Shown: positions 11,946-24,175 of the stretch, in pieces
Layout of the letters: every line of letters starts with the position of its first letter
Position numbering within the stretch: position 1 is the first letter of the stretch
Origin: Nemophila menziesii
Lineage: Eukaryota; Streptophyta; Magnoliopsida; Boraginales; Hydrophyllaceae
Length of the DNA stretch: 64,000 nucleotides
NCBI GenBank assembly: GCA_029959085.1
Contig: JARWIR010000050.1
Span: 310,001-374,000 of the forward strand
Direction of reading: 5' to 3'
The notes under the pieces: generated by a model
What the model saw: only the letters and a program-made list of their open reading frames with translations
Told to the model about the DNA's origin: nothing
The model's database searches: none
Program-made: the position numbers and the translations under genes

Positions 11946-12515
11946 GTAATATTCAATTGATTGTATATTTTTAATTAGGACACTTAGAAAGAGAGGGGAT
12001 ACATGAAAGTGGAAGGTTTTGATTTTAATAGTTTTGAATATATTGTAGCCGTGTGTTTAGTGTCTTATGAGTAAAACAACAACAAATGGTTGGGATAAAG
12101 TGGTTATTTTTAGCATAACTTATTGGTATATGTGGAGATTTGTCTGATAGTTAGGATTAAATTGTGGTTGTGGCGGTATTTTAATTTTTATAATTTATTT
12201 TAGGATGTGTTTTTAATCATTTTGGTGTAATATTCAATTGATTGTATATTTTTTATCTAGATGATTAGAAAGAGAGGGGATATATTGAAGTGGAAGGGTT
12301 TAATTTTTATAGTTTTGAATATATCATAGTTAGGTGTTTCTTTTCTTTTGAGTACAAAAGTGAAACAAATGGAAGGGTTAAAGTGGTTATTTTTTGCATA
12401 AATGATGGACATAATTGGAGATTAGAGTGATAGTTAGGATTGAGTGGTGGTTGTGTGGCGGTATTTAAATATTTTTACTTTCTTATTTGAGAATGTGTTT
12501 TTAATCATTTTGGTA
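11946..12515. repeat. Tandem duplication of a ~281-bp block, module C, R1
   Basis: Two diverged head-to-tail copies start at 'gtaatattcaattgattgta' (11946 and 12227). Each contains the same exon-like frame. The doublet is present in R2 (about 29221-29770), R3 (about 50760-51325) and R4 (from about 63675). The C' copies inside R2 have only one unit. Confidence 0.8.
12269..12430 (+). pseudogene. Exon-like block 'VEGFNFYSFEY', second tandem copy
   Basis: 53 codons are open between a TAG at 12266 and a TGA at 12428. The frame reads GYIEVEGFNFYSFEYIIVRC, then a KVVIF block, then a short NDGHNWRLE end. The first tandem copy (about 11990-12090) reads VEGFDFNSFEYIVAVCLVSY and then hits a stop. Similar open stretches occur at 29543-29701, 51077-51238 and 37273-37434. 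The recurrence of one frame across diverged copies suggests a real ancestral exon. The family is unknown. Confidence 0.4.
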
Positions 12516-12589
12516 TAAAATAACTAAACTGAAATTAAGCTTTGCTCAGTGTATAATCATACATATGTCAACTTAACTCGATTTACCAA

Positions 12590-13340
12590 TTTTTTAAAAA
12601 TACATTTGAGAGCCACATTGATTTTTTTTCCATTATCATTTTGACTCGTGTAAAGTTCAATCCATAATGCCTTGAGCATTGAAAAGTAATCTAAGTACAA
12701 GATCAACTATCGATCTTAATTTTATAATGTCTAAATTTATTTATAAACTTTCATAGATTCGAAATCAATAGTTCTAGCAGCTATAATATTTAACACTTTT
12801 TGGCGCAACTAAGATACCATGAGATCTAATCTTACCCAAGTCAAAATGGCTCAAAGATGTATTAGAAAATGAAAAACTAAATTAATTCTTGGATATCCTA
12901 AGAAAGTATAAAAACTAAAAAAACATGTGGAGACATAATCATGTTCATTTCTATTTCATTAAGGTAAAATGTCCCTACAATTAATTGTTGTAACATAGAA
13001 ATTGAAACAAACAAAATATGATTTCTTCCAAGACTAGAACATTTGGTTTCACTTTCTACTAGATCAAGCCATTTATATGTAACTACATGGGTATATATTA
13101 CAAGGGTCGAACCATTACGAAGCAACACAACAATTACCATTGATTTTAATGGTACTTTTGGAGATTGGATGACGATTTCCATCAATAAGATTTGTGAACG
13201 TCGTCATGATCGGTATTATAATGTCTCACGGGTGTATTAAAAAATAAAAGGTAAAAGAATATGTGGATCTATGCCTCCATATTCTATCATACAAATCCAC
13301 GAGAATTTAGAATGTGGAAAGTCATAATTATATTAATTTT
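12590..13340. repeat. Diverged relatives of the module H doublet
   Basis: Landmarks of the 438-bp H unit recur in order but diverged: 'gagagccacattga', 'caatccataatgcc', 'gatagttc..gc', then 'gatgtattagaaaatgaaaa' and again 'gtgtattaaaaaataaaagg' followed by 'catattctatcatacaaatccacgagaat'. This points to a much older duplication than the array units. No gene is seen; the two overlapping short ORFs here are in AT-rich sequence and unsupported. Confidence 0.5.
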
Positions 13341-14204
13341 GATGTCGTTAAGGTTAAGAATTCCTATAAAAAAATTTGTAACATGAACTAGAAAAAAATA
13401 TTAATTTCTTTAAAGACTCTTAATAGTTTGCTTGATCATGAAAGAACCTCTTACTACTAGGTTCCTTTCTTCTATACATCGAAAGAAACTAACAAAACAA
13501 TGGATGTGTTTCCTTTCACCGTCAAAATACCAAAAATGCATAATCTACTCTTATCCATACATTTTCACTTCCATATGGATCAGAGCTTTTGTATACAACT
13601 ATATGATATACACCCCACATGATAACAATATACACACATCCAAGGATTGATATTAACCTTAGTCACCTAGCCAGTACTATGGCTGTAGGAGCTAGCCAGG
13701 CCTCATATGACCATATGAAAGTATAATAGTGTTGGAGCTGCAACTATACTAGGTATATGAGGAACAGGAGGAGCGAGTAACTCCATAACAATGTGTACTC
13801 TAATTATTTGTTTATGACGAAGATCTTCGTCAATTATAATGAAGCAATTCCTTTGATATTTAATATAGGGACTGATAGTGCAATTAACTCAACATAAATT
13901 AAGTAGGAACCTATAATCATTTTTTATTTTAGTGACATATATTACAATTTCTGAATAATTAGTTGTAAGGACCTATATTAAAATACCAAAGATATGAATA
14001 ATTAGAACTTGTTGTTACAAAGAGAGAAATTGCTTACTTAACAGGCTATAAATGTTGGTAAATGTAATATATTGTGTTATATATTTGAAAGTTTGACTAT
14101 TTTAGATTATTCAGAAACTTAAAATTACATTTCGATACATTAGAGTTTAAAGTTAATAGTTATTTTTTACACTTCAAACAAATAAATAATATTTAACGAC
14201 TTCT
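13341..14204. repeat. Inter-module stretch of C, no gene
   Basis: AT-rich filler shared with R2 (about 30600-31440). It contains a few 'tagggac..tatagtgcaat'-like motifs related to module G (around 13866 and 13965). I find no coding or RNA feature. Confidence 0.5.
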
Positions 14205-14449
14205 GCCGAAGATTTTTTACATTCTAGACAATGGTCTTAGTAGTAGTCGAACCAAAGAAATTTTAGAAAGTATGGGAGAAATCCTAAGGCAATCTTATCA
14301 TGAATGATTCAATTACGTCTTGTTTCTTTCTTTTCCAGGAAATATAGGTTAGGTGATGCCTAGGCCATTCTAGAACTTGTATTAGGTAAATTGAGTAACT
14401 CAATATGGGGATGAGGTGTAGTTTATCTCTTCTTTCTTAGGGTTTCAGG
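14205..14449. repeat. Diverged relative of module A (1310-1560)
   Basis: The series 'gattttttac.ttctaga.aatggtctta', 'gtcgaa', 'attttagaaagt.tgggag', 'cttttcc.g.a.ata', 'taggccatt.tagaa' and 'aggtaaat.gag.aactcaa' runs in the same order as in module A. Many substitutions separate them. It continues the older duplication noted for 12590-13340. Confidence 0.6.
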
Positions 14450-15179
14450 TAGGGGTGAGCAAAACAAAACCAAAAAACTCAACCGATCCAAAAAAATCGC
14501 AAAGTCGAACCGAAAAAACCAAAAAGCGACAACAACGTTCAATTCGATATTAACTTTTTCAAAAACCGAAAATTTTGGTTCGGTACGGATTTTCTATGAT
14601 AAACAAAACCGAAAAGATACAAAAACTAAGATATTCTAGAATTTAATTTCTATCTGAAGAGATTATTTCAATTGGATGGACAATAAAGTAAATTTTGAAA
14701 ACAAAAAAACTCATATATAACATACACCGCCCCTAAAAATGTCATAATGTGCAACATATGTTTACATAATTCATTAGTCGATATATCTTAAAAGAAACTT
14801 CTTTTATTGAAATTCGTTGAAGGTAAAGCATAAATACTATTTTTTAAAATTATACCTTCGTAATGATTTGTTTACGGTTAATGCACAATATTTGAGTTCC
14901 AAAGATGCAATTCTCATACATGGGTGAATAACATTAAAATAAAACACTTAATATATGAATTTTTTAGAAAATAAAATATCTCATGTAAACGACCTTAAAA
15001 TCTATACAGCCATCAAACTAAACGCATACCAAAACCGAAAATATACCGAACCGAAAACCAACAAAACGGAACCGATGAAATCCGTTCAGTTCGGTACTAG
15101 CATCTCTATAAACCGAACCATGCGCTTTCGGTTTCGGCTATGGCAAAAACCAAGCCGAACCGAACCATGTTCACCCCTA
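14450..15179. mobile_element. Small inverted-repeat DNA element, R1 copy
   Basis: It begins TAGGGGTGAGCA and ends TGTTCACCCCTA, imperfect inverted repeats of 12 bp with one mismatch. The subterminal regions at both ends are rich in the same motif in opposite orientations (aaccgaac / gttcggt), so the ends could pair. The 730-bp length and absence of a transposase frame fit a non-autonomous element; elements with GGGGTGAGCA ends and AACCGA-rich flanks are common in plants. No clear target-site duplication is visible, so the superfamily is open. The 150-codon plus frame at 14955-15407 starts inside the element and runs out of it, so it is not a gene. Confidence 0.75.
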
Positions 15180-15407
15180 ATTGAACATTATCATCCACTC
15201 CTGGTGGGTAGAGAAGGCGTTAAACAATACATTCCGCCAATACCGACCACCACCAAATGTGTTGAACCCTATATTCTTACTATGCCAACGGCTGCCGGGG
15301 GTAACGAGACTCCGCCGATGGTGTTGAATTATCTAGATCAATTGTTAAAGAAACTTGTCAATCAAAGGCGATATATTCCAGGCAACAAAGAAGGACACAT
15401 GTGGTAG
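15180..15407 (+). other. Open frame flanking the element (possible relic exon)
   Basis: Downstream of the element a frame reads YHPLLVGREGVKQYIPPIP, then PPMVLNYLDQLLKKLVNQRR, and stops at 15407. Composition is less AT-biased than nearby. In R2 (32431-32650) the frame is broken by small indels. I do not recognise it. Confidence 0.25.
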
Positions 15408-15726
15408 TTCTCATACAATATAATATCATAGAAGAAAGTGAAGATACGAAACAGTAAGAGCATGTTAGTACTTAAAAAATGTTGTGTTTCCAATTTTAAA
15501 ATTAACTAATGTGCATATCAACCCATATTAGAGAATATTTGGCAATAAAATAGCCACAAACAAGAAATTGACATATTATTTATGTTCCCCAATGAAAATG
15601 GGTATAAGAGATATAATAAGATAACAAGATAACACGAGATTTCTCAAAGAACAAAATGAATTAAAATTATATTAATGTAAGAGGGACAAACATTCAAGGA
15701 AGAAGGATAAACACACTAAAAAATCT

Positions 15727-15990
15727 CTATTTAGAAGGAAAATAGATTTGGAAAGGGAAAATAACAACATGGTCTATCGAAATATGAGAGACCCAAGGGC
15801 ACAGGGTGAAAGGAGGAGGCCTCAACACGAAAGCATAATAGTAATTTAAGTAGTGAAGATAATCTCTATCATTGGGGAAATAACGCCGACACCAGCTCGC
15901 TGCCCCGGTGAGTCCTTGAGAACAATTGGAAGAACTTAGAACATGAAATCCCATTAAAAAATAAAAAGGTGGAAGAATTCTAGTAAACAC
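15727..15990 (-). other. Open frame 'MGFHVLSSSNCSQGL' in module D; probably relic
   Basis: The core from 15954 reads MGFHVLSSSNCSQGLTG, then WCRRYFPNDRDYLHYLNYYY and a PPPF..CPWVSH block. It looks protein-like (Cys, Trp and aromatic rich), and the R2 copy (34431-34637) keeps the frame. About ten of 68 residues differ and nearly every base change alters the protein, which argues against present selection. The family is unknown. Confidence 0.3.
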
Positions 15991-17060
15991 TCAGGAAAGT
16001 TAATCAGAAAAACTTTGAATTCTCCATGAGGCACCACAAAAGCAAACATCTTTTAAGATACATTAAGGAACGTATAATAGCAAGATACTAATAATCTAGA
16101 TGAGGTGTCAAAGTAAAATACATTATATGTGGTATTCGACATCTTCGGTCTTGCAAAAGAAGCATCAATGGGTAAAAGTTTGCCACATATGAAGTGCTAA
16201 AAATCTTTTACAGAATATGGAGTTCCAATAAGTCCAAACAAGTGTTTGACATGTAAGCAAACAAAAGCACGAGGAAGTAAGTCCCCGACTATACTAAGGT
16301 TGGGAAGGCGTCCATATATATTGTCCATATATCCATTACAAATCACGGGGCTTATATGAGAGTATATTATACAAAAACAAATTGTTTGAGGAAAGGGTTA
16401 CAAAATTCAGTATCTTGCACTTTGATGAATCCACACAAAAATCTATATTCAAGAAGATATTTGGCATCTTAAGCTCACATCTCTTACAATGAGAGAGAGA
16501 TATGCGAACATCATTTTTTATTTATTAGTTTGTGCAAATAAACAATCCCTACTATTTGTTTCAAATTTTGATTTTCTGTTTCTCATGCTCTCTCTTTAAT
16601 TTTTGTTGTTGTATACTCTAGTAGAGGTCAGTTTGGGGTCATTGACATATTGACTACTAAGACTTGAGTGACAGAAGTTCTCTTGGTAATTTAATGTGTT
16701 TGCAACTTTGAGTTTGACTTTAATATCAATTTTTGTATAATTTATTTCATTGTACTTTCGCAAACTATACCATTTTATTGTTCCCAATTACTAAGAAAAG
16801 ATATTTGAATATTAATAAACTAATATGAATGCAAAAATAGACATACATGTGTTTATTTTGAATGAAAAGTAAGACTATAATTACATAACCAATGTTTAGA
16901 AAAACATTAGATTTGTCATTGCACCATTTTTTAAGCTTAATATTAATATTAACTAATGCCATGGTCTCCTTTGTTGAAGTGTCATGGCCAACATCTATTT
17001 TATCTCTAATACACTTAAGCCTTAGTCACGAATTAACAAGGAGAATGTTTTCCTGAAAGA

Positions 17061-17074
17061 AGAGAGAGAGAGAG
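17061..17074. repeat. (AG)n microsatellite of module E, R1
   Basis: Short AG run lying just beyond the stop codon of the LRR exons. The same site has about 16 bp in R0 (3100-3115), 24 bp (35740-35763), 43 bp (37831-37873) and an interrupted 22 bp (39933-39954) in R2, so it has changed length independently. Confidence 0.85.
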
Positions 17075-17108
17075 AAAAAAGTTGGGTGATTAATTGATCC
17101 TCTCACTC

Positions 17109-17900
17109 TTAAAACTCATTAGGAAGAGCTGAATATTTCAATAAAGTTTCTTCCAGTTCCAATATGTGCAGATTATCCAATCGGGGTGTTTCGCAAACCA
17201 ACTATTTTAACAAGTGGATTCGAGTACCCATCCAAAAACACTTTATTTATCTGCTCAACCACAAAACATTCATATTACACCTCCAAAATATATTTCAATA
17301 CCCTTTAATTTAATTTTATAACAAAAAACTATTAGAGAATTTGTAGCTCTAGAGAATATTTACCTGTGAACACGCAAAGACTTTGAGGAGTTTCAATGAT
17401 AAGCAACTATCTACAATCAATCCTAATCCTTCATTGGATATCCTTCTACACCATGATATATCTAAATTAATCAAGCTTTTTGAAGTCCTAGCAAGCGAAA
17501 TCGCAGTATAGTGGGCAACCTGTTAAAATCAATGAAACAATAATATTAAGTCACAAGAAAATAAAAATATTTACCAGAATGCAATAATTCAGCCACATAC
17601 CTTTGAAATCTTATTTAGTGACCGATCCTTTAGATTCTGCCCTGAAACTTCCAGAAAAGCCAAACTGCTTCATCACTGAACTGTAAAGATCATTTACAGT
17701 TGCATTAACACAAAAATAATTAAACTCAGTGATTAATTATACTATTTAAAATCTAGAATTGTAAAAACCTGAATCGATTGCTCCAAAGTTTGAGTATTTC
17801 GAGTGATGTACACTTGTTGGTAAGATATTCCAAGCCCTTATCTGTCAGATTCTCAGCACACGTGCTCCCAATCAATTCCAAAGCATAATTTGTCAATTTT
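17109..17900 (-). pseudogene. RAD7/RHP7-like LRR protein, last four exons, copy II
   Basis: Exons at 17769-17900, 17601-17675, 17364-17519 and 17109-17250 keep GT/AG borders. The third exon is fully open and reads SLARTSKSLINLDISWC and EGLGLIVDSCLSLKLLKVF. The fourth starts INKVFLDGYSNPLVKIVGL, matching the usual FLDGHSNP block of plant RHP7-like proteins. Lesions: an in-frame 30-bp (10-residue) deletion in the first of these exons; a 1-bp deletion in the second (frameshift); and a frameshift in the last exon between ..NTP and LDNLHILELEE that is shared with copies III-V. The 5' exons are missing, as in the other copies. Confidence 0.82.
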
Positions 17901-20790
17901 CTGCATCCAAATGTAATAATAATCTTTGAAGAAGAAGATGTGGAATAAGTAATTCAAAAAAAATTAATTTTTAATAAAAAGAATGGCCACACATGAATAA
18001 GGGGCAATTAGTCACGAAATGAAATTTAAAGGGCATCCAGTCCAAAAAATATCTAGTAGACTGTAAACTATCAAAAAAGGAAAATTTTAGTGGGTATTGG
18101 ATGTATTTAGTCTTTAGAAAATCAAAGACAAGTTATATTCTTTATGACAAATCCTCTATTCGAATATTAAAAAAAATCTCAAAAATGATTCAAAATTTTA
18201 AGACATTCTATGAAAAATATACTAGTAAATATAAAATCTAACAACTATTTTTCTTAGTTTGTTGGTAAACAAAATGCAGCAAACTTTTGTGGACTGAGAA
18301 AATAACATATATGAGAACTTTTAAGAGTGAGATAGAAAAGATAGAATCTAAAGGTCTTACATGCTACTTATTTACCACAATGGTATCTAATTTTATATTG
18401 TTACAATAAACCTTAACTTTTATTCACCATAAGCTAATATAATATTATGCACTAACCATATATCTTGGTAAAGTATTGTGAAAGTTACCATAGGATTAAC
18501 AAAATTTAGGGTTTCTGACACCTAAAAACAAAATTTAAAAGCTATACAAATATTAATTCTTATTGTTTTACATTCATAATGAAATGAATTTAGCAACTTC
18601 ATAATATATATTGTGATCTTATTGTATGTATATAAGATAATGTAATATATTTAAAAGATAATTATATACATATCAAACATAATAATTACTGAAATATTGA
18701 TACTTACCAAGACTATTATGGAGAATTTCTCCATTATTGAAATATCATGACTAACGATCTTTTTTCTGTAAATAAAACATTAAAATGAAAAGGTTTATAT
18801 TATAAAGATTATCACAGATTACAATTACAAAATCAATTAATAAAAAATTAATTACTTACAGATATTTAATAAATACAACAAATCTAAAAAAAATTATCCA
18901 TTTTCATGAACAAATTTAAAATTATGGACGATTTAAATCAGTTTATAAAATAATTTAAGATTCTAATTTATATTTTTAATCTCCAATTTTTTTATTCTAG
19001 TTTCAGATTGTACACTGTAGCCTTTTTAAATCATACAAAAAGAATAAAAAATTAATCATATAATTCTAAAAACCCGTGTCATAATATATTTACCTTTTAC
19101 AATTGCATTTTTGTTGTGAATCTAGGGTTTGAAAATGGTGTGTTGTGTCTACTTGAAATGGCGAGGCGGCTTTCAAAATATTTTGTTTAACATATGCATA
19201 AGTTGAAACCTATATAGGGTGATGGATTCATATTTTTAGTAGGGTTTCATAGTTATGATCTTATATTTTGGTGGGCCTCAATGTTATGGGCCGTTGTGCT
19301 TACTGCCCAATCATGAACCATATCCATACTTTATATTACAAGTTAATTAATAAAGATATGTTATCATACATGTAAGGAGGTAATTTGGTAACTCTTTTCT
19401 ATTTGATCCCTTTAATAATGATTTCAAATGTATATTTTACAAAAGATGCTAGTATCTCATCGTCAAGAACAGTCAATGGTCAAACAAAGTCTTCTTTAAT
19501 AGAAGCCTAATATTGGTCTATTCACCTGAATCATTGTAGTTTTAATTTCGAAGAACGAGGTTTGGCAGAGACATGGTAAAAGTCTTTTATAAAATTATTT
19601 CTAAAATACATATCCTTAGAATGAAAACCTTAATGTTGAAACTAGTATCTTTAGTCCAGACTACATTCATATGAGGAAAGATATGTCAAAGATAATATGA
19701 TAATTTATCACTAAAGCTCTACATAAATTCAAGAGGATGAACGAACACCCACATGAAACGAGGCATATACCATACTAAAAAATGATATGCAACAAAATTA
19801 TGATAAGTTGAATAAAGTACTACTGAACAAGTGCTCGTAAAACTAGGAATACAATCCAAGGTTTCTTTCATTATTAAATGTGTGTCAACTGTATCATAAA
19901 TTCTTGTCGTGATCATATACTTCTACCTTTATATTACCAGTCAAAGGAAAATCTGACAAGGAGACTCTCTATCAATTTACCTAATTATTTTTCTATGCAA
20001 GATCTAAGTAGTATAAATAATAGTGTCATTTCCGACTTTGATATGTCTCCCTTTCGCAGACAATTAAAATTTTGTCCTCAAAATAGACATACTTAAAATC
20101 CATTTCCTAAACGAGGTCATGTGAAATATTAAATTTCCTCTTACCTATTCTAAAAATCTCAACAAATGTTTCGTACTATCCACTCCTAACACAACCATAG
20201 GTATTATACAACCATTTATTGAATGTTCAACTTAAGTATGTCTAACTATTTTTGGTATGTAGCTAGGTAATCCATCATAGTGGAAAGAAGTCTAAGGTCA
20301 GTATACTAGTGTATACGACAAAGTATGCAACACCCCATCTCAAAGGAGGGTGTCAATCTTTACCCAAGCTTTGAAAATTTGAATGTAATAATTAAAAAAT
20401 AAACACTAACCTTATTTCATATTTCCGTTTATTTATATATCAAAGATATATACCACCAAACCATCAATAAAGACATGGCGTAGATTCATAAATATATAAA
20501 CCACGATCTTACAAACATGTTCACTATCAGGAACATTCTGTGAAGGACTATGTTTTTGAGATAAATTATCAAAAACACAAAAAAGTTTGCAATCTGCTTT
20601 AAGACCCTTATTTTCTCATTTTGAAGGGGTAAACCCCTAATATGTATATTTTATTTACTTCTTCAAACAATGACTGAAGCCTTCTCTTCTTCTCGTACGT
20701 CATTATGACCCTTAGTGTTGAGCTTTAAGTAAATCTTGTTATCTCCTTCAATAATGCCATGTGCATTAGTGGGTAGGTCCAAGCATAATA
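17901..20790. repeat. Module F, R1 copy; no supported gene
   Basis: Counterpart of 3912-6757. It keeps the ~30-bp segment 'aacattaaaatgaaaagg' plus flank near 18775 that R2 and R3 have lost. It holds the exon-like micro-segment near 18715-18770 and the 65-codon minus ORF at 19719-19916. No gene is supported. Confidence 0.7.
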
Positions 20791-21815
20791 TATGTCCCTA
20801 CAATGAAATATTGCATAATATAGGGAACTATAATACAACTTTTGCATAATATAAGGAGCTATATACTATAGTGCAACTTTTTCATAATATAGGGACCTAT
20901 ATTGCAATATATGGGGACCTATGTTGCAATTTTTGAAAAAACATAGGGCATTTACGTCAACAATGACGCTAATTTTGAGGAGTGAATTCGTGAAATAAAG
21001 CTTCGTCTCATAGAATGTTTAAAGAATTGTATATATAATATAGGGACCTAATGTGCAATTGATTCTATGTATAGGTGACACCGTGTGATTTTTTTTTTCA
21101 TGCAAGTTGTTTATTATGATGGATGGATATAAAGATAGAGTGTCCTACTTGTCGTCGCCCTCTTCCACCAGCTTGACTGAAGATTCTTCTTATGGAAAAA
21201 TTTGTAAATTTGATTTGGGTTAAATTTACTAAACTTTTAATTTTTGAATTTTATCTGGTTTTTATTGTATGATTATTTTTTTATTTAATGTAAGACATAG
21301 GGAACTGTAGAATAACAAATGCAAAAAAATTAATATCAAGGCCTATAGTGTAGTTTTTGGATCATATAGGGACCTACATTACATTTTTTGCATATTATAG
21401 GGACCTACATTATAGATAGTGCATAGTATAGTGACATTTAGTGTAATTTTATATAATATGGGGATCTAGATTGCAATTTTTCATAATATAGTAAACTATA
21501 GTAGTATAGTGTAATTTTACTTAACATAGGAACTTATAGTGCAATTTTGCATAATATAGGGACTCATAGTGCAATTTATATGGAAAAAAATCAAATGTGT
21601 TTTTCAGAATCATTACTTGGTCTCCCCACATTCTAAAATCAATCCTTATTAAATATATGCAGAGTTTGTTTTTATCTAATAAATATATGGCCTTATACTA
21701 TAATTCATTAAAAATATATTTATATAAGTCGTATAGGGATATATATTGCGGATTTTGTAAAATTTAGGAACCTATATTGCAAATTTGTATAATATAAGGA
21801 CCTATAGTACAATAA
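20791..21815. repeat. Module G 'tagggacctat' minisatellite, R1 (full)
   Basis: Full-length block of degenerate units of about 30 bp with the core 'ataGGGACCTAtagtGCAATttt', with spacer sequences around 21080-21340 and 21560-21720. The corresponding block in R3 is similar in length; those in R0 and R2 are cut short by deletions. Confidence 0.75.
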
Positions 21816-22248
21816 TTGGTATTGAGAAGTCTTGTTTTTTTCTTGTTTAGGGTAGAGGAGGAATCAACAGAGGATCAATGTAAACATATTGAAAGAATAT
21901 GATGAAGATTTGATATAGGTGTATGTATGTATTATTTATAATAATAGTTATGTAATATTTCGATGAAGTTACTTAATTAGAGATAGATTTTTTGTTGAGA
22001 TATTATAATTTTTATCTTTTAAACCCAAGGTTTCACACGAGACTTCAAATTAACACACGTTTGGCAGTGTTTTCAAGCTTCTAATTAAATTTAGATATAT
22101 ATATTTTTTATCGATGAAATATATAATACTTGACAATGTGCTTGGCTCTTTCATGAAAAACAAGGTTGAAACATATACCCCATAACTAAGGAGAAATATT
22201 TAGTATTTTCTCAAAATATAAAATTTTAGTTTACTATTTTTTAGCTCC

Positions 22249-22252
<4 letters not shown>

Positions 22253-22279
<27 letters not shown>

Positions 22280-22312
22280 AATATATATATATAGAGAGAG
22301 AGAGAGAGGGGG
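22253..22312. repeat. Compound (TA)n(GA)n microsatellite, R1
   Basis: A TA run followed directly by GA repeats. R3 has a much longer version at 56486-56580. R2 lacks it because of a deletion that joins 'gggatctaga' to 'ctaatcttcaatt' at 43573-43580. Confidence 0.9.
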
Positions 22313-22339
22313 AAAGATTAATCTTCAATTTTCTTTTTA

Positions 22340-23220
22340 GGGCAGACGACCCAAACTCCCAAGTTTGACACAATTTTTTACATTTTTAAATATATTTGAG
22401 AGTTACATTGACTATGGTAAAAGTTAGTCTTATAATTTAGAATCATTTTGATTCTCGAAAGATATAATCCATAATTATTTAGTCACACTACTTTTTTAAT
22501 CAAATTTAGTCACACTATAAGAGTAACTATCGTTCATAAATTTCTAATATTAACTTCATTTGAAAAAAATGTATGGATCTAAAATAGATAGTTGTAGTTT
22601 TTAAAGTATTCTACACTCTTTCGAGTGAATGAATCGTTATCAAAATGGAAATAATCATCAGATGCATTAAAAAATAAAAAGATAAAAAATATTCACGGAT
22701 CGATTATTTGCACCACATTCTATACTAGAAAATCGTGAGAATATAAAATAGAGTTTTTTTTTAAGATAAGAGGCTTTAAAGACACCTCCTAAACTCCCAA
22801 GTTTGACTCAATCTTTTACATTTTTGAATATATTTGTGAGTTACTTTGACTATGGTCAAAGTTAGTCTAGTAATTTAGAATCATTTTGATTCTTGAAAGA
22901 TATAATTCCATAATTCTTTAGTCACACTACTTTTTTTAATCAAATTTAGTCACAATACAATTAACTATCAATCATAAATTTCTAATTTTTAACTTTATTG
23001 GAAAAAATTGTGGTTCTAAAATCGATAGTTGTAGTTGTTAAAGTATTATACACACTTTCGATTGAGTGAATCTTTATCAAAATGGAAATAATTATCAGAT
23101 GCATTAAAAACGAAATAAATAAATAAATTCAAGATCGGTTCATTGCACCACATTCTATCCTACAAAATCGTGAGAATTGAAAATAGATTTTTTTTTACAA
23201 AAGAGGCTTTAGAGACACCT
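22340..23220. repeat. Module H: 438-bp direct doublet, R1
   Basis: Two head-to-tail units start near 'aaactcccaagtttga' (22353 and 22791, period 438). Each ends with 'cgtgagaat..aaatag' and 'ataagaggcttta.agacacc'. The doublet recurs at 43605-44470 and 56608-57455. No open reading frame; function unknown. Confidence 0.85.
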
Positions 23221-23929
23221 CCTATAAACACATGCATCCTTACCCAATCTACTTTTTTTATTAAAAATGCATAAACAAAATTAACACTCTAAGCCAAAAT
23301 CTCTCTACCCATTATACCTATTTTTTGTTTTTTATTTGCTATAAATAACATTATTTATCATAATTATTTATCATAATTATTTAAAAAACCCTAAACATTA
23401 GCTTCTCTCTCCTCTATTTATTAAAACCTCTCAATGATTTTCTTCTACCTTTTTGTCATTCATTTTCTTTCTCAGCCATGTCTGCTAGAACTTCACAGAT
23501 CTTGAAGATCATGCCTTCTATATAGTCAAGAGCATCTAGTTCACGAAAGAAGATGAGAGATGTCGTTCATCCCCCCTCATGCTGCTGCACAAGGAAATAG
23601 TTTGCTACTCTGGGGAAGGAGATACTGATGTTCAAGCTTGAAGATCTCCTTCATTCGTGAGTGAAGACCTCCGCCGTTATTCGAGTAAAGTCATTCGTGA
23701 AATCCTTGTGGTTTGAGAAAGTTTTGTAGCCAGAGATGTATGGAGCTTCGAGCTTTGGTTGTAGAACGTTGGAGATGTCTTTTTCTTTTTCTTAGTAGAT
23801 AGACATATGTACTTTTCATGTTACATCATTTATTCCATATTAATTGTTGACTCTATATTAGTAAATGTATTTTAGTGTATTTTTATTGTTTTCTCCCTAA
23901 ATAATTCTTGTAGTATTAATTCTAAAAAA

Positions 23930-24175
23930 ACTCAGTAATTTATTACTCAGGATTTTTACCATATACTTAGTAACTTTCCCTCAATCTCAGTAAAATCCCT
24001 GATCAATCATTTTTCTCCGAGTACTCAATTCTTTTTCTCGATAACTCACTACGTTTTCCGAGTACTCAGTACCTTTTTCGAGTACTCAGTACTATTTCTG
24101 GCAACCTAGCACTTTTTTCGAGTACCCATAACCTTTTTAGAGTACATAGAACTTTTTCCGAGTACTCATAATGTT
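23930..24175. repeat. GAGTACTC palindrome minisatellite, R2
   Basis: Same array as 655-895, with four exact GAGTACTC cores before and after the 'tttctggcaacctagc' spacer. Its unit number matches R0 and exceeds R3 and R4. Confidence 0.8.

Larger units (their letters stand above)
7328..23263. repeat. Array unit R1 (A partial-B-C-D-E/LRR-F-G-H)
   Basis: About 15.9 kb. Module A begins only at 'aatttgatgttattttttc', so its first 1.6 kb, including the minisatellite, is missing. From 7328 to about 10680 the sequence is almost identical to 46097-49450 in R3; ORF offsets are exactly 38769 at 7486, 8481, 9839 and 10926. Beyond about 10730 it resembles R2 instead. The right end meets the next module A at 23264. 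Confidence 0.9.

Noticed and set aside
14450..15179. Assignment of the small inverted-repeat element to hAT or Mutator
   Set aside because: No 8- or 9-bp target-site duplication could be found in the flanks of either copy, so only a generic DNA-element call is justified.
14955..15407. The longest frame of the window (150 codons) as a gene
   Set aside because: Its first two thirds lie within the inverted-repeat element, whose aaccga-rich sequence gives the Lys/Thr/Arg-rich peptide; in R2 the frame is broken.
16765..16962. 65-codon hydrophobic minus ORF 'MALVNINIKLKKW' repeated at 35443 and 37542
   Set aside because: It lies downstream of the LRR stop codon in AT-rich sequence, is destroyed in R0, and its Ile/Leu/Phe/Tyr bias is what AT-rich DNA gives.
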